Shown: piece after piece, positions 1-8,224 of the stretch
How positions within the stretch are numbered: the stretch's first letter is position 1
How the letters are laid out: each line of letters begins with the position of its first letter
Assembly: GCA_002695115.1 (NCBI GenBank)
Contig: NZOA01000034.1
Span: 17,186 to 30,991 of the forward strand
Source of the DNA: Planctomycetota bacterium
Lineage (GTDB): Bacteria; Planctomycetota; UBA8108
Length of the DNA stretch: 13,806 nucleotides
Direction of reading: 5' to 3'
The notes under the pieces: generated by a model
The model's input: only the letters and a program-made list of their open reading frames with translations
The model's database searches: none
What the model was told of the DNA's origin: nothing
Position numbers and translations under genes: made by a program

Positions 1-3000
1 GTCGCAGGATATCGTTTCCAGTACAAGACCAAGGTCATTGATACCAACTCCCAGATCAATCTCAACGGTCGCCAGGACACCCTGGCGAGGATGCTCGATA
101 ACCTGGGGCTCGTGATCGAGCGTAGTGCCCGGCTCAAGCGTGATGGTCGCAAGACGACAAACCCCTTCTATACGGGTCCGCACAGAACCGGCCTTCGAAT
201 CACCGGCGAGAGCATCATGCTCTTCCGTCAGCGTCTCGAGGGTCAGCGCTTTCAGTCCAAGAACCAGCTTCGCCAGCTCATCGGCGATGAAAACTTCGAG
301 ATAGTGAAGGATTTCGTGACCTGTCATTCGTGGCTCGATCCCTATACCTACAAGGCAGATGATGGCGATAACGAAGTCCGCGACCTGGCGCTGGGAATGA
401 CCAACACCGGCGGCGGCGGTGGCGGTGGCGGGAGGGGCGTCGGCGGTGGTGGGGCGCTGAGAATGCCGAGCGCCGTGGGCTCGCCCCGTCTTGGACATGA
501 ACCGAGATACCCGATCAATATCAATACGGCGCCTGAAGAGGTCCTGATCACCTGCTTCATGGGGCTGGCCGGCCGCAGGACCTTCCCCTATTCCCGGCTG
601 GGGATCGCCGGCGGCGCGATCACCCCGGTTGACCAGGCTGCCCAGATCCTCGGTGAGCGGGTATTTGCCGATGAGGAGGTTCGGGATGTTACACCGCGCC
701 CCGTCTTCGTCTACACACCGCGGATTGAATACAATGAAGCGCTCAAGATTGTTCAGCAGATCATCAGCAATCGAAAGAACAGCCGCAGGTTTTTCCGTAC
801 CTGGCGTTCTAACGATCCCGGCCAGCCCGGGTTCGAAGATTTTATCGACGGCCTGGACGTCAGCCATTTCCCGAGTTTCAACTCAGCGATCGTGGTTGAT
901 CCGGACCAGCCCAACAACCGGCTGATTCGCGGGCATGTGATCGGAGGCGGTGCTACGCCTCTCGGCCGGCTCTGGGCGAAGGGTACAGCCCAGGGCGCGG
1001 AGAGGAACATCTTCCGCAAGCTCGGCCTCGCAGTGCATGAGAACAATGCCTGGTATTACGACCTGGCCAAGGGTGTCGTCAAATCGAACTTCAATCCCAA
1101 CACCAGGATTTCACGCTACAATCCGAATCTCCCCGCCTACACACCGGTAGACAAGTCAGACCTGGTGTGGGCCGACCCGGCTGGCGGCCAGGTCCCCCAG
1201 TTGAAGAAGGGCCATACGACCGAGTTCTGCTTTGGCCCCATGGGAACCTTCGAGGTGACCACTCTCGGGCAGATGATCGACAAGTCGCAATGGAGCGAGA
1301 GATCTACCCGTACGGTGGTCGCCAACCGCTCTGGAGCCGAAGAGATCCCCTCCGATCTGCATCCCTTCCGGCGCAAGATCAGAACCGTCGTCAAGGTTTT
1401 CGAGGTACTCAGGCATACCAACCAGTTCCATTTTGAGAAGACCTTCAATGTCGGCGCCCGCTCCAGCAAGAGCGACCGCAAGTTCATCCAGACCTGGCCG
1501 GAGCCGATGAACGCGCTCACGGAGCTGTACACACAGGGTACGCGTCGAGATGGGCGTGTAGAGCTTGCCGGGCTTCTCGATGCGCGCCGCCAGCAGAGTC
1601 CCTATTCGGCCCGGAGCCAGATGTTCGGCAGGGATCCGAGCATTCTCGCGGAGCATTCCTTTTCTGAGAGGGATCCACAGAATGTGAGCCGGCTTCGCAG
1701 ATCCCTTCAGGGAAGCGGCGTGAGCTTCTTCGGGGACGAGGTCGGGGATGCCCTCAAGGGGGTCTATGATCTCAACTACAGCCGCTACCAGAGGAAATAC
1801 CGGGAGTTCTACCGCCTCAAGCATCTTCAGAACCTGAACGTATTCCGGGGTAACGCGGCGGCGCAGTACACAGACCCCATCGTAGGAAAGGAAGAGATCG
1901 GTACAGATCTCTTTCCCGATGGATTCAACTCCAGCCTCTTCAGGCAGCAGCATCTGGGCAATCGGCTGCTTGTCCTGCCGGCACGTCAGCGCATCGGGGA
2001 TGTCGGACTCGGTGGAGGCAATATACGTATAGGATCGGCCGGTGTCGGCAGCAGGGGACAGAACCAGCTTGGAAACGTTCCCTACTATCGGGGTGGAATC
2101 GGGTTCTGGGTGAAGTTCGAATTCGACGGAGATGATCCGGTCTTCAGCGGGCTGCTTGGCTGTACGCAGGTTATCAGGGAGGTCCTTCCCGCATCTCAGG
2201 AATTCAGCGGTTCCGAAGGAACCCAGTTCTTCCTCTTCAAGAACACTCGTGGACAGTTGCGTATCGTGCGGATGTATTACCACCAGGCCTTCCCCGAGGC
2301 GGGAGGAGTGGGAGGCGCCGCGGGGAGTGTCAAGCTCTTCCCCGATCCCGGTGGCGATGCCGGTGGAGCGCCGAACCAGGGCGAGAACCCGATCCTTGAG
2401 CATCTCGATCAACAGAAGATCATTTCACGCGCGGACATCGTCGCTGACATCAAGCATTTCAAAGCCCACGAGTGGCATCACATAGCGATGGACTGGGATG
2501 ACGCCAACCCGGTCTTCCCCATCCGCCTCTATATGGATTTCAAGGAGGTGACCACGGGAGGCACTCCGAGACGGGCTCAGCAGGTTATCGATGGTACGGC
2601 CAATTCATGGGTTCGTCTGAATCATCGCCAGCCGATTGACGGGCTGATGGTTGGTGGAATTATTCGCGCGCAGGGCGTTGCCGATGCCGGTGTGTTCAAA
2701 TGGTTTACTACCAGCGCCAAGTCCGGCGGAGGAGGGGGCGTTACGACGGTCATGCCGACGGTTAAGCGCATCCTGGCCAACGCGACGATCGATGAAATGA
2801 TCGTCTACCAGGGAACCTTCCCGCAGGTGAAGCGCCACTACGGCGGCAACGCCGGGGCCGGTTATTTCACCCAGCGTACCGGTGAATACGCCAACCTCTT
2901 CGAGGTTCCCTTGCCATCGGGAGTGAACAGTGTCGCCCTGCGCTCCTTTGATTGGACCTCCTATTATCCGACAACCTACACGGACTCTCTTCCGAACTCG

Positions 3001-3318
3001 AACGCGGTCCAATTGGTCAATACTCCGATCGAATGCGAGGTCTTCTTCCGTACACCCACCGCCCTGCCGCCTCGGCTTCGTGAGCCCTGGAGGACCCCGA
3101 ATATTCGTAGCCTCATAGCCGGCCGCAGGGTCCACAAGCAGGAAACGGGCCTGAAGGGCCAGAGCGCCGAGTTCGTATACAAATTCTTCATGAAGGGATC
3201 CAAGTCTCTTTCCGGCAATACAGCCGGCGGTGTCGTGCAGACCCCAGTTCTCGATGACGTTACACTTTCCTATTATTTGCCGAATCCGAAAATCCTTCTG
3301 CAAGAGGACGTAGATTGA
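1..3318 (+). CDS. GspK-like type II secretion/pseudopilus protein with LamG-like extension (5' end outside window)
   Basis: The frame is open from base 1, so the true start lies upstream; 1105 residues are visible. GspK is the minor pseudopilin that sits with GspI and GspJ at the tip of the type II secretion pseudopilus. Visible GspK signs are INLNG at window residues 19-23, a helical stretch ending LIGDENFEIVKDFVTCHSWLDP (about residues 95-116), and PININTAPEEVL (171-182), which matches the helix-hairpin-helix-like NiNTAP motif. Usual GspK proteins are about 300-350 residues, so this one is at least three times as long. A glycine-rich tract splits the GspK core. Residues about 695-942 read as a LamG/concanavalin-like beta sandwich (GGIGFWVKFEF, HEWHHIAMDWDD, IDEMIVYQGTF). 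The C-terminus (TPVLDDVTLSYY) looks like another beta domain. The N-terminal pilin helix is not in view. GspK homology is well supported; the LamG call is by pattern only. It overlaps the next gene by one base. Confidence 0.8.
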   Translation, partial: VAGYRFQYKTKVIDTNSQINLNGRQDTLARMLDNLGLVIERSARLKRDGRKTTNPFYTGPHRTGLRITGESIMLFRQRLEGQRFQSKNQLRQLIGDENFEIVKDFVTCHSWLDPYTYKADDGDNEVRDLALGMTNTGGGGGGGGRGVGGGGALRMPSAVGSPRLGHEPRYPININTAPEEVLITCFMGLAGRRTFPYSRLGIAGGAITPVDQAAQILGERVFADEEVRDVTPRPVFVYTPRIEYNEALKIVQQIISNRKNSRRFFRTWRSNDPGQPGFEDFIDGLDVSHFPSFNSAIVVDPDQPNNRLIRGHVIGGGATPLGRLWAKGTAQGAERNIFRKLGLAVHENNAWYYDLAKGVVKSNFNPNTRISRYNPNLPAYTPVDKSDLVWADPAGGQVPQLKKGHTTEFCFGPMGTFEVTTLGQMIDKSQWSERSTRTVVANRSGAEEIPSDLHPFRRKIRTVVKVFEVLRHTNQFHFEKTFNVGARSSKSDRKFIQTWPEPMNALTELYTQGTRRDGRVELAGLLDARRQQSPYSARSQMFGRDPSILAEHSFSERDPQNVSRLRRSLQGSGVSFFGDEVGDALKGVYDLNYSRYQRKYREFYRLKHLQNLNVFRGNAAAQYTDPIVGKEEIGTDLFPDGFNSSLFRQQHLGNRLLVLPARQRIGDVGLGGGNIRIGSAGVGSRGQNQLGNVPYYRGGIGFWVKFEFDGDDPVFSGLLGCTQVIREVLPASQEFSGSEGTQFFLFKNTRGQLRIVRMYYHQAFPEAGGVGGAAGSVKLFPDPGGDAGGAPNQGENPILEHLDQQKIISRADIVADIKHFKAHEWHHIAMDWDDANPVFPIRLYMDFKEVTTGGTPRRAQQVIDGTANSWVRLNHRQPIDGLMVGGIIRAQGVADAGVFKWFTTSAKSGGGGGVTTVMPTVKRILANATIDEMIVYQGTFPQVKRHYGGNAGAGYFTQRTGEYANLFEVPLPSGVNSVALRSFDWTSYYPTTYTDSLPNSNAVQLVNTPIECEVFFRTPTALPPRLREPWRTPNIRSLIAGRRVHKQETGLKGQSAEFVYKFFMKGSKSLSGNTAGGVVQTPVLDDVTLSYYLPNPKILLQEDVD
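409..453 (+). repeat. Glycine-codon low-complexity tract within the GspK-like gene
   Basis: Imperfect GGC/GGT/GGG trinucleotide run coding for eight glycines, then R-G-V, then four more glycines (window residues 137-151). It lies between the VTCHSWLDP segment and the NINTAP segment, so it is probably a flexible linker or loop inside the GspK core. Runs of this kind are prone to replication slippage. The reading frame is intact here. Confidence 0.85.
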
Positions 3319-4385
3319 TGAAGCTCGCGAGATTGTTTCTTCCCGCCCTGGCCGGCGTCGCGCTCGTCGGCCTTTCCTGCTCCCGGGGATTCACCCAGGA
3401 TGACCCCAACGAGGATATTGAATACAAGGCCTATCTGGAGCTCGTCAGCTCTCAATACATCCCCGCTCCCAAGGGTGGAAAGCAGACCCTGAAGCTCAGG
3501 CTGAATTTCTCTTCCGATCTTCCGCTCGGTACCAAGATCCAGATGGACCTGGTCCACAATGGGCTGCCGCTTATCGGTGAGACCATCTCCTACGTCTTCA
3601 AGACAGCCAAGCGAAAGGGCATCATCCACGAATGGATGCCGAAGAAGGCCCTGGGCGTTGATAATTATTACCTGCGGGTCCAGATTGATCTGCTCGACCA
3701 GACGACCAAGGTGAGCAAGGAGTTTTCCGGAAAGAAAACGATCTTCCCGCCCAAGGCGAACCCCCTGGTCTGGCTCTACGGCCAGGAAAAATACGCCATC
3801 AAGGTGGGGACCGAGGAGGAACGCAAGGCGCAAGAGGACATCATGTGTACGGTCTACGATGGCTTCATCAATGAGCTCGTCAGCAATTGGAATGATTTCA
3901 AGGGCACCCTCGATGGGGTAAGGGAAGGTAAGAAGTATTCCAACTCCGGCGTGGTCGACCGCAAGGGGCTCGAGGCCTACATCAAGAAATGGCGCAGGCA
4001 GCAGGGCACGACCCAGAAGGCGATCCTCGTTGATTTTCCGACCAACAGGCCGGCTGTTCACTCGAAGACCCTCACCGCTCATGCGAATCTTCTCCGTCTC
4101 GGACGGATGGTCTCCAAGCGCTCCGTGAGCCATCAGCGGGCAGTTGAGAAGGAGCTCAGGCTCCAGGCGATCAATCCCCGTCTGGACACCAAGAACAAGG
4201 CTGACGCGGTCCTGCGTTTCTTTGATGCGGGCTTCCGCTTCAAGGTCTCCAAGGAGGGCCTCAACCGGACGATGGACAATATCTACCGGCTTGTCTGTCC
4301 CGAGCCCGAGGAGGAGTCCGGGGAAGCTCCAGCCGAGACAGGAGAGAAGACCGGAGGCGATGCCGAGGCGGGAGAAGGGCGCTAG
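3318..4385 (+). CDS. Secreted protein of unknown function, coupled to the GspK-like gene
   Basis: This 355-residue protein starts at the ATG in TGATG, where the upstream stop codon and this start share one base. CAAGAGG lies 10 bases upstream. A TTG codon directly precedes the ATG in frame, but the ATG is the natural start. The N-terminus has a basic residue, a hydrophobic core (about residues 4-20) and Cys21. This could be a type II signal peptide, but the -3 residue is Gly rather than Leu, so lipidation is doubtful while export is likely. Residues about 32-125 look beta-rich, like an Ig-type sandwich (KQTLKLRLNFSSDLPLG, NYYLRVQIDLLD). The middle and C-terminal parts are helical, basic and soluble, and the last 28 or so residues form an acidic Glu/Gly-rich tail. 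I do not recognise a family. Coupling with the GspK-like gene suggests a role at the pseudopilus or in the periplasm. Confidence 0.8.
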   Translation: MKLARLFLPALAGVALVGLSCSRGFTQDDPNEDIEYKAYLELVSSQYIPAPKGGKQTLKLRLNFSSDLPLGTKIQMDLVHNGLPLIGETISYVFKTAKRKGIIHEWMPKKALGVDNYYLRVQIDLLDQTTKVSKEFSGKKTIFPPKANPLVWLYGQEKYAIKVGTEEERKAQEDIMCTVYDGFINELVSNWNDFKGTLDGVREGKKYSNSGVVDRKGLEAYIKKWRRQQGTTQKAILVDFPTNRPAVHSKTLTAHANLLRLGRMVSKRSVSHQRAVEKELRLQAINPRLDTKNKADAVLRFFDAGFRFKVSKEGLNRTMDNIYRLVCPEPEEESGEAPAETGEKTGGDAEAGEGR

Positions 4386-4427
4386 CCCGGAGAGCTGCCG
4401 TTCCCGGGATCCCTCCTGGCCGAGGGC

Positions 4428-5723
4428 TCAATTGCCCATCGTCAGTCCAATGTCGCTCCTGGAATGCAGGCCTTCAAACGAGATGGACCCGAGGGCTTCG
4501 TAGGCCTTCGCCCGCGCCGCGTCCCGTCCCTCTCCGAGCGCTGTGATTCCCAGGACCCGGCCGCCGGCGGTCAGGATCTCGCCGGAGTCACCGAGGCGGG
4601 TTCCAGCGTGATAGACCCAGAGGCCGGCTTCCTGCGCATCGCCGTTCGCCGGCTCGAGTCCTTCGATGGGAATTCCCTGCTCGTAGGAGCCGGGGTAGCC
4701 TCCCGAGGCGGCCACGATGCAGACGGCATCTCTCTCATCCCACTCCAGCACCAGGTTCTCGAGACCGCCGGGCACGCTGGCTGCCTCGAAGACGGCGAGG
4801 GGGTCGGTCTTCAGGCGTGAGAGGATCGACTGGGTCTCGGGATCGCCGAAGCGGGCATTGTATTCGAGCATCATGGGCCCCTCTTCCGTGAGCATGATAC
4901 CGGCATAGAGTACGCCCTTGAAGGGCAGCTTCTCCTGCGCGAGACCTTCCACTGTCCTGCGGATGACCCGGTCGAGGATGTCCTGGACGAGGGGGTCGCC
5001 GAGAGAGTAATAGGGGGAGTAGGAGCCCATGCCCCCGGTATTGGGACCCTCGTTGCCATCGAAGGCGGGCTTGTAGTCCTGGGCGGTTTCAAGCGGCAGG
5101 TAGTTGGTTCCATCTGTCAGCGCCATGATCGAGATCTCGCTGCCGCTCAGGCAGTCTTCGATGAGGACCCGCGCTCCCGCCTCGCCGAAGTTGCGCTCCA
5201 CCATGATGTCCTTCACCGCCTCGACCGCGGTGGCTCGGTCGTGGGCGACGATGACGCCCTTGCCAGCCGCGAGGCCGTCGGCCTTGACGACCATCGGCAG
5301 GGGGCGCTCGTTCACGTGGGCGAGCGCCGACTCGCTGTCATCGAATACCTCGAAGGCGGCTGTGGGGATCCCGTGTCGACAGAGAAATTCCTTGCAGAAG
5401 ATCTTGCTGCCCTCGAGCTGGGCTCCTCCTCTTCCCGGTCCGAAGATTTTCAATCCCTCGCTCTCGAAGAGATCGACTATTCCGGCGACGAGCGGCGCTT
5501 CCGGTCCAACGATGGTGAGGCCGATCGATTTTTCACGGGCGAACTCCAACAGCTTCGCGATGTCTTCGCCGCCGATATCGACGCATTGGGCTTCCGCGGC
5601 GATCCCGGCATTGCCGGGGGCGCAGTAGATCTCCGGCCCTGAAGGCGACCGCGCGATGGCGGAAACGATCGTATGCTCACGGCCGCCGGAGCCGACGACA
5701 AGCACTCTCTTTTTCTCATTCAT
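4428..5723 (-). CDS. purD: Phosphoribosylamine-glycine ligase (GAR synthetase)
   Basis: ATP-grasp enzyme joining 5-phosphoribosylamine and glycine to form glycinamide ribonucleotide, the second step of purine synthesis, in the cytoplasm. The 431-residue length is normal. Visible family motifs are the N-terminal [11 protein letters not shown] (residues 7-17), VGPEAPL (72-78), the ATP-binding [11 protein letters not shown] (146-156), [11 protein letters not shown] (227-237), [12 protein letters not shown] (287-298) and a C-terminal HSRSDIG. The ATG at 5723 is the first start after an in-frame stop 20 bases upstream. Only a weak GGTGG precedes it closely; a much better ribosome site lies 29 bases upstream (see 5753-5759). 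The gene is 82 bases downstream of the UbiA-type gene on the same strand, probably one transcript. It converges on the secreted-protein gene with a 42-base gap (4386-4427) in which I see no convincing terminator. Confidence 0.97.
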   Translation of the reverse strand: MNEKKRVLVVGSGGREHTIVSAIARSPSGPEIYCAPGNAGIAAEAQCVDIGGEDIAKLLEFAREKSIGLTIVGPEAPLVAGIVDLFESEGLKIFGPGRGGAQLEGSKIFCKEFLCRHGIPTAAFEVFDDSESALAHVNERPLPMVVKADGLAAGKGVIVAHDRATAVEAVKDIMVERNFGEAGARVLIEDCLSGSEISIMALTDGTNYLPLETAQDYKPAFDGNEGPNTGGMGSYSPYYSLGDPLVQDILDRVIRRTVEGLAQEKLPFKGVLYAGIMLTEEGPMMLEYNARFGDPETQSILSRLKTDPLAVFEAASVPGGLENLVLEWDERDAVCIVAASGGYPGSYEQGIPIEGLEPANGDAQEAGLWVYHAGTRLGDSGEILTAGGRVLGITALGEGRDAARAKAYEALGSISFEGLHSRSDIGLTMGN

Positions 5724-5745
5724 TTCCCACCCCCGGTTCTCTCAA
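5716..5745 (-). CDS. Possible nine-codon leader peptide overlapping the purD start
   Basis: A TTG codon at 5745 sits seven bases after a near-perfect Shine-Dalgarno. The reading frame from it is (M)REPGVGNE and ends at a TGA at 5718-5716, eight bases inside purD and in another frame. The overlap would let ribosomes finishing the leader restart at the purD ATG at 5723. This is a reading of spacing only. The ribosome site may instead be incidental, and a peptide this short has no homology support. Confidence 0.25.
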   Translation of the reverse strand: MREPGVGNE

Positions 5746-5752
5746 TTCGTTT

Positions 5753-5759
5753 CCTCCTT
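5753..5759 (-). promoter_or_regulatory. Strong Shine-Dalgarno AAGGAGG, misplaced for purD
   Basis: On the minus strand the motif AAGGAGG lies 29 bases before the purD ATG, too far for normal initiation there, but seven bases before a TTG that opens a nine-codon ORF. An in-frame TGA between the motif and the ATG rules out a longer purD. It may therefore drive a leader peptide with coupled purD translation, or fold close to the start. Confidence 0.45.
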
Positions 5760-5805
5760 GCCCCGGCGGTAGCGCCGCGCGCGGGTTTCGCCGATTTCAT
5801 GGACC

Positions 5806-6717
5806 CTAGGTATCCGCGCCGCCAGATTGTAACCAGTTCCTCTTCCACCACCACGAGAAAAGAGCCAGCAGGCAGAGCGCCGCCGCGGGCAGGATGGAGG
5901 TCGTGTCATGGGGCGTGAACGCCAGGAGTAAGGCCGCGTCGAAGAGGATCAGCGCGCCCAGCGCGCTTCTGGTATAGGAGGTCGCGGGGTGCAGCTGGTC
6001 CCGGTTTTTTCCTGCGTGCAGGATTGCCCGGAAGAGGAGTCCGAGTAGAACCAGGTTGGCGATCCAGTTGGTCAAGTCGCCGGGGTTCATCGCGGCCAGG
6101 ATGACGGGGATGATCAGCAGGAGATGTACCAGTGAGGAGAGGAGGCGGGGCCTATGCGGTTTATCCTCCAGTCGGCTGATGGCCGTAACCACGGCGATGA
6201 AGCCTCCGAGGATCAGTGCCGGCGCCAGGAGTCGCTCTTCTTCGATGACAGATAAGAAGGAGCTGCTCGCGGCGGTCGCGCCGATGAGAAAATTCCCGCT
6301 GCGGCACGAGCCCATCAGGGCATCACCGAGGACCGGGATGTTTTTTGCGCCGATGTTGTACAGCAGGGAGCAGATGACGACCGCTGCGGCAGGCCAGAAG
6401 ACACCAGGGGCGAGGAAGGCCAGGCCGAGGGCCAATGCGCCGAGGGCCGCCGCCAGCCAGGCGGCGCGAGCGGGAGGTATCGCTCCCGATGGCAGGGGCT
6501 TCGCCGGCGCGCCCTCGCGGTCCTTCTCAAGGTCGAAGATGTCGTTGCAGGTCATCCCGAAGCTGTAGAGGGAGGCGGAGATCACCACCACGATCAGCAC
6601 CGGCAGCGGGTCCTCGTTCCTGTCGAAGACAGCGGCAGCGAGTGCGAAACCCGCGAAGCTGTCGGCTATCGCGGTCGGTACGAGGTAGATTCGGAAGAGT
6701 TCAAGATAAGCGCGCAT
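5806..6717 (-). CDS. UbiA-superfamily prenyltransferase, EboC-like
   Basis: This is an integral membrane protein of 303 residues with about eight or nine hydrophobic segments. UbiA enzymes move a polyprenyl group from its diphosphate to an aromatic or other acceptor within the membrane. The first aspartate motif is complete: N58-D-x-x-D62-x-x-x-D66, followed by KPLPSG (73-78), where most members have RPLxxG. A later segment, ALMGSCRSGNFLIG, resembles the MGxCRGLNxLLG signature I recall for EboC-type members. The second aspartate-rich site appears degenerate, reduced to SRLEDKP. I chose the ATG at 6717 because MRAYLELFRIYLVPTAIAD matches the family N-terminus; the frame is open further upstream, but that part is unlike any UbiA. 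The ribosome site is weak. No other ebo genes are present, so the substrate is unknown. It probably shares a transcript with purD. Confidence 0.85.
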   Translation of the reverse strand: MRAYLELFRIYLVPTAIADSFAGFALAAAVFDRNEDPLPVLIVVVISASLYSFGMTCNDIFDLEKDREGAPAKPLPSGAIPPARAAWLAAALGALALGLAFLAPGVFWPAAAVVICSLLYNIGAKNIPVLGDALMGSCRSGNFLIGATAASSSFLSVIEEERLLAPALILGGFIAVVTAISRLEDKPHRPRLLSSLVHLLLIIPVILAAMNPGDLTNWIANLVLLGLLFRAILHAGKNRDQLHPATSYTRSALGALILFDAALLLAFTPHDTTSILPAAALCLLALFSWWWKRNWLQSGGADT

Positions 6718-6757
6718 CGGTATATGAGGTACTTGCCGCCTGGTTTCGTGAAGCTGG

Positions 6758-6786
6758 ATATTAACCCCTGCCAGGGTTTCCGTCAG
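6758..6786 (-). promoter_or_regulatory. Candidate promoter for the UbiA-type gene and purD
   Basis: Minus strand: CTGACG (6786-6781) and TAATAT (6763-6758), separated by 17 bases, each matching four of six consensus positions. The start point would fall near 6751, leaving about 34 untranslated bases. The spacer holds a small palindrome, CCCTG-C-CAGGG (6766-6776), which could be an operator. The sigma-70 consensus may not hold well in this organism, so this is tentative. Confidence 0.25.
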
Positions 6787-6899
6787 CAAGGATGCTGCCA
6801 CGGGACGTCCGGAGCTGTTTAGATCTTTCTGCCCGCCACCCGCTTCGCTACACTGATGTCGTCCGGCTACCCGGATGAGAGAGAGCCTTGTTTCCCGAC

Positions 6900-6904
6900 A
6901 GGAG
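6900..6904 (+). promoter_or_regulatory. Ribosome binding site deciding the oxidoreductase start
   Basis: AGGAG lies nine bases before the ATG at 6914. An in-frame ATG at 6875 would add 13 residues, but it would push the twin-arginine motif inward. The site therefore favours 6914. Confidence 0.7.
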
Positions 6905-6913
6905 CGGTTCGCT

Positions 6914-8209
6914 ATGAGATCAAACGTTCGAGAGTTTTCACGCCGCGCCTTTCTCTCACGGTCCACGGCCCTGCTGGCCCTGCCCTCCTTCATTCCCGGC
7001 CTGGTTTCCGCCAGTCCCGCTGAGCGCCTGGTGGTTGGCCATGTCGGCATCGGCGGCAGGGGGGGGAGCCTGCTGGGTATGACCCGGGGCAACAGCCGGA
7101 TCGAGGTCGGGGCGCTCTGCGATGTGGACAAAGCGCATCTCGACAGGGCCCGCAAGGCGGCGGGCGGCGAACCGCAGACGGCCTCGGACTACAGGAAGCT
7201 GCTCGACAATAAGTCCCTGGATGGAATCGTGTTGGCGGCTCCGGATCACTGGCACGCGACGATTACGATAGCCGCCTGCCGCGCCGGCAAGCACGTCTAT
7301 TGCGAGAAGCCTCTCTCGCACAACATTGTCGAGGGCCGCGAGGCGGTGAAGGCGGCCCGCAGGTACGATCGAATGGTGCAGGTGGGCATCCACCATCGCT
7401 CGAGTGAGTACGTCAGGCACATCGTGCGGCTTGTCCGGGGAGGCTCTATTGGCCGGGTGCATGCGGTGAAAAGCTGGATGTGGACGAACAAGGTCGAGAA
7501 GAAGACCCCGCCACCCGGGAAGATCCCGGCTTCTCTCGACTACGATTTCTGGCTCGGTCCGGCCCCCGAGGCCGTCTACCATCCATCGAGGGTGCATTAC
7601 AATTTTCGCTGGTGCAGCGATTATGCCGGCGGCTATATGACGGATTGGGGAGTGCATATGTTCAACGTGATCACCTTCGCGATGGGTATCGATCATAAGG
7701 GTCCCGAGAGCGTTGAGGCCCAGGGGACCTGGGATAAGAACAACATCTACGACTTCCCGGTCTCGATGAAGGCGCGCTGGGAGTTCAAGGATCCCGACTT
7801 CACCCTGAGCTGGGATCAGCCCGGGAAGGGGGGCGATGTTCTTCCCGGGGAGCTCTATGGAATAACCTTCTATGGTGAAGATGGCGAGCTGCGCACCGGC
7901 TTCGGGACCGGCAAGTGCAGGTTCTATCGCGATGGCAAGGAGGCGCCCCTTCCACGCGAGCCCGCGAGCGTCGATGTCCCCGAGAGCCCGGGACATATGC
8001 AGAACTGGGCCGATTCGATCCGCCGGCGCGAGCTGCCGATCGCCGATGTCGAGATCGGTCATCGCACAACCAGTCTCTGCCTGCTGGGCAATATCGCCCT
8101 GAGCGTCGGGCGCAAGCTGCGCTGGGACTGTCACAGCGAGCGTTTCTTCGGCGATCCGCAGGCGGACGCTCTCCTGGGCCGGGAGAGCAGGGAGCGCTAC
8201 CGGATATGA
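6914..8209 (+). CDS. Gfo/Idh/MocA-family oxidoreductase with Tat signal
   Basis: An NAD(P)-dependent sugar or inositol dehydrogenase-type protein of 431 residues. Residues 9-14 are SRRAFL followed by a hydrophobic stretch and SASPAE, a twin-arginine signal. This implies folding with cofactor in the cytoplasm and then export, a form common in Planctomycetota and Bacteroidota. The Rossmann fold starts VGHVGIGGRG, followed by the acidic strand end ALCDVD. The substrate side has APDHWHA and the signature CEKPLSH (Glu131-Lys132-Pro133). Later come the family-typical MTDWGVHMFN and a C-terminal alpha/beta domain. The exact substrate cannot be read. It is divergent from the UbiA-type gene across a 196-base gap and lies 15 bases upstream of mutM on the same strand. 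Exported members may act on oligosaccharides with tightly bound cofactor; that role is inferred. Confidence 0.93.
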   Translation: MRSNVREFSRRAFLSRSTALLALPSFIPGLVSASPAERLVVGHVGIGGRGGSLLGMTRGNSRIEVGALCDVDKAHLDRARKAAGGEPQTASDYRKLLDNKSLDGIVLAAPDHWHATITIAACRAGKHVYCEKPLSHNIVEGREAVKAARRYDRMVQVGIHHRSSEYVRHIVRLVRGGSIGRVHAVKSWMWTNKVEKKTPPPGKIPASLDYDFWLGPAPEAVYHPSRVHYNFRWCSDYAGGYMTDWGVHMFNVITFAMGIDHKGPESVEAQGTWDKNNIYDFPVSMKARWEFKDPDFTLSWDQPGKGGDVLPGELYGITFYGEDGELRTGFGTGKCRFYRDGKEAPLPREPASVDVPESPGHMQNWADSIRRRELPIADVEIGHRTTSLCLLGNIALSVGRKLRWDCHSERFFGDPQADALLGRESRERYRI

Positions 8210-8224
8210 TGGGGTTGCGAGTCC

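Noticed and set aside
1156..2412. A 418-codon minus-strand open frame inside the GspK-like gene
   Set aside because: It is a shadow of the plus-strand gene, with no motifs and no ribosome site that I can support.
4386..4427. Possible terminator between the secreted-protein gene and purD
   Set aside because: Only a five-base CCCGG/CCGGG pairing with a 13-base loop and no T tract. Not convincing.
6718..6913. Promoter for the oxidoreductase (TTTCTG-17-TACACT near 6826-6854)
   Set aside because: The -35 matches too few consensus positions to support a call.
6718..7155. N-terminal extension of the UbiA-type protein
   Set aside because: The frame is open, but it is antisense to the oxidoreductase over much of its length, has a composition unlike a membrane protein, and precedes a start that matches the UbiA N-terminus.
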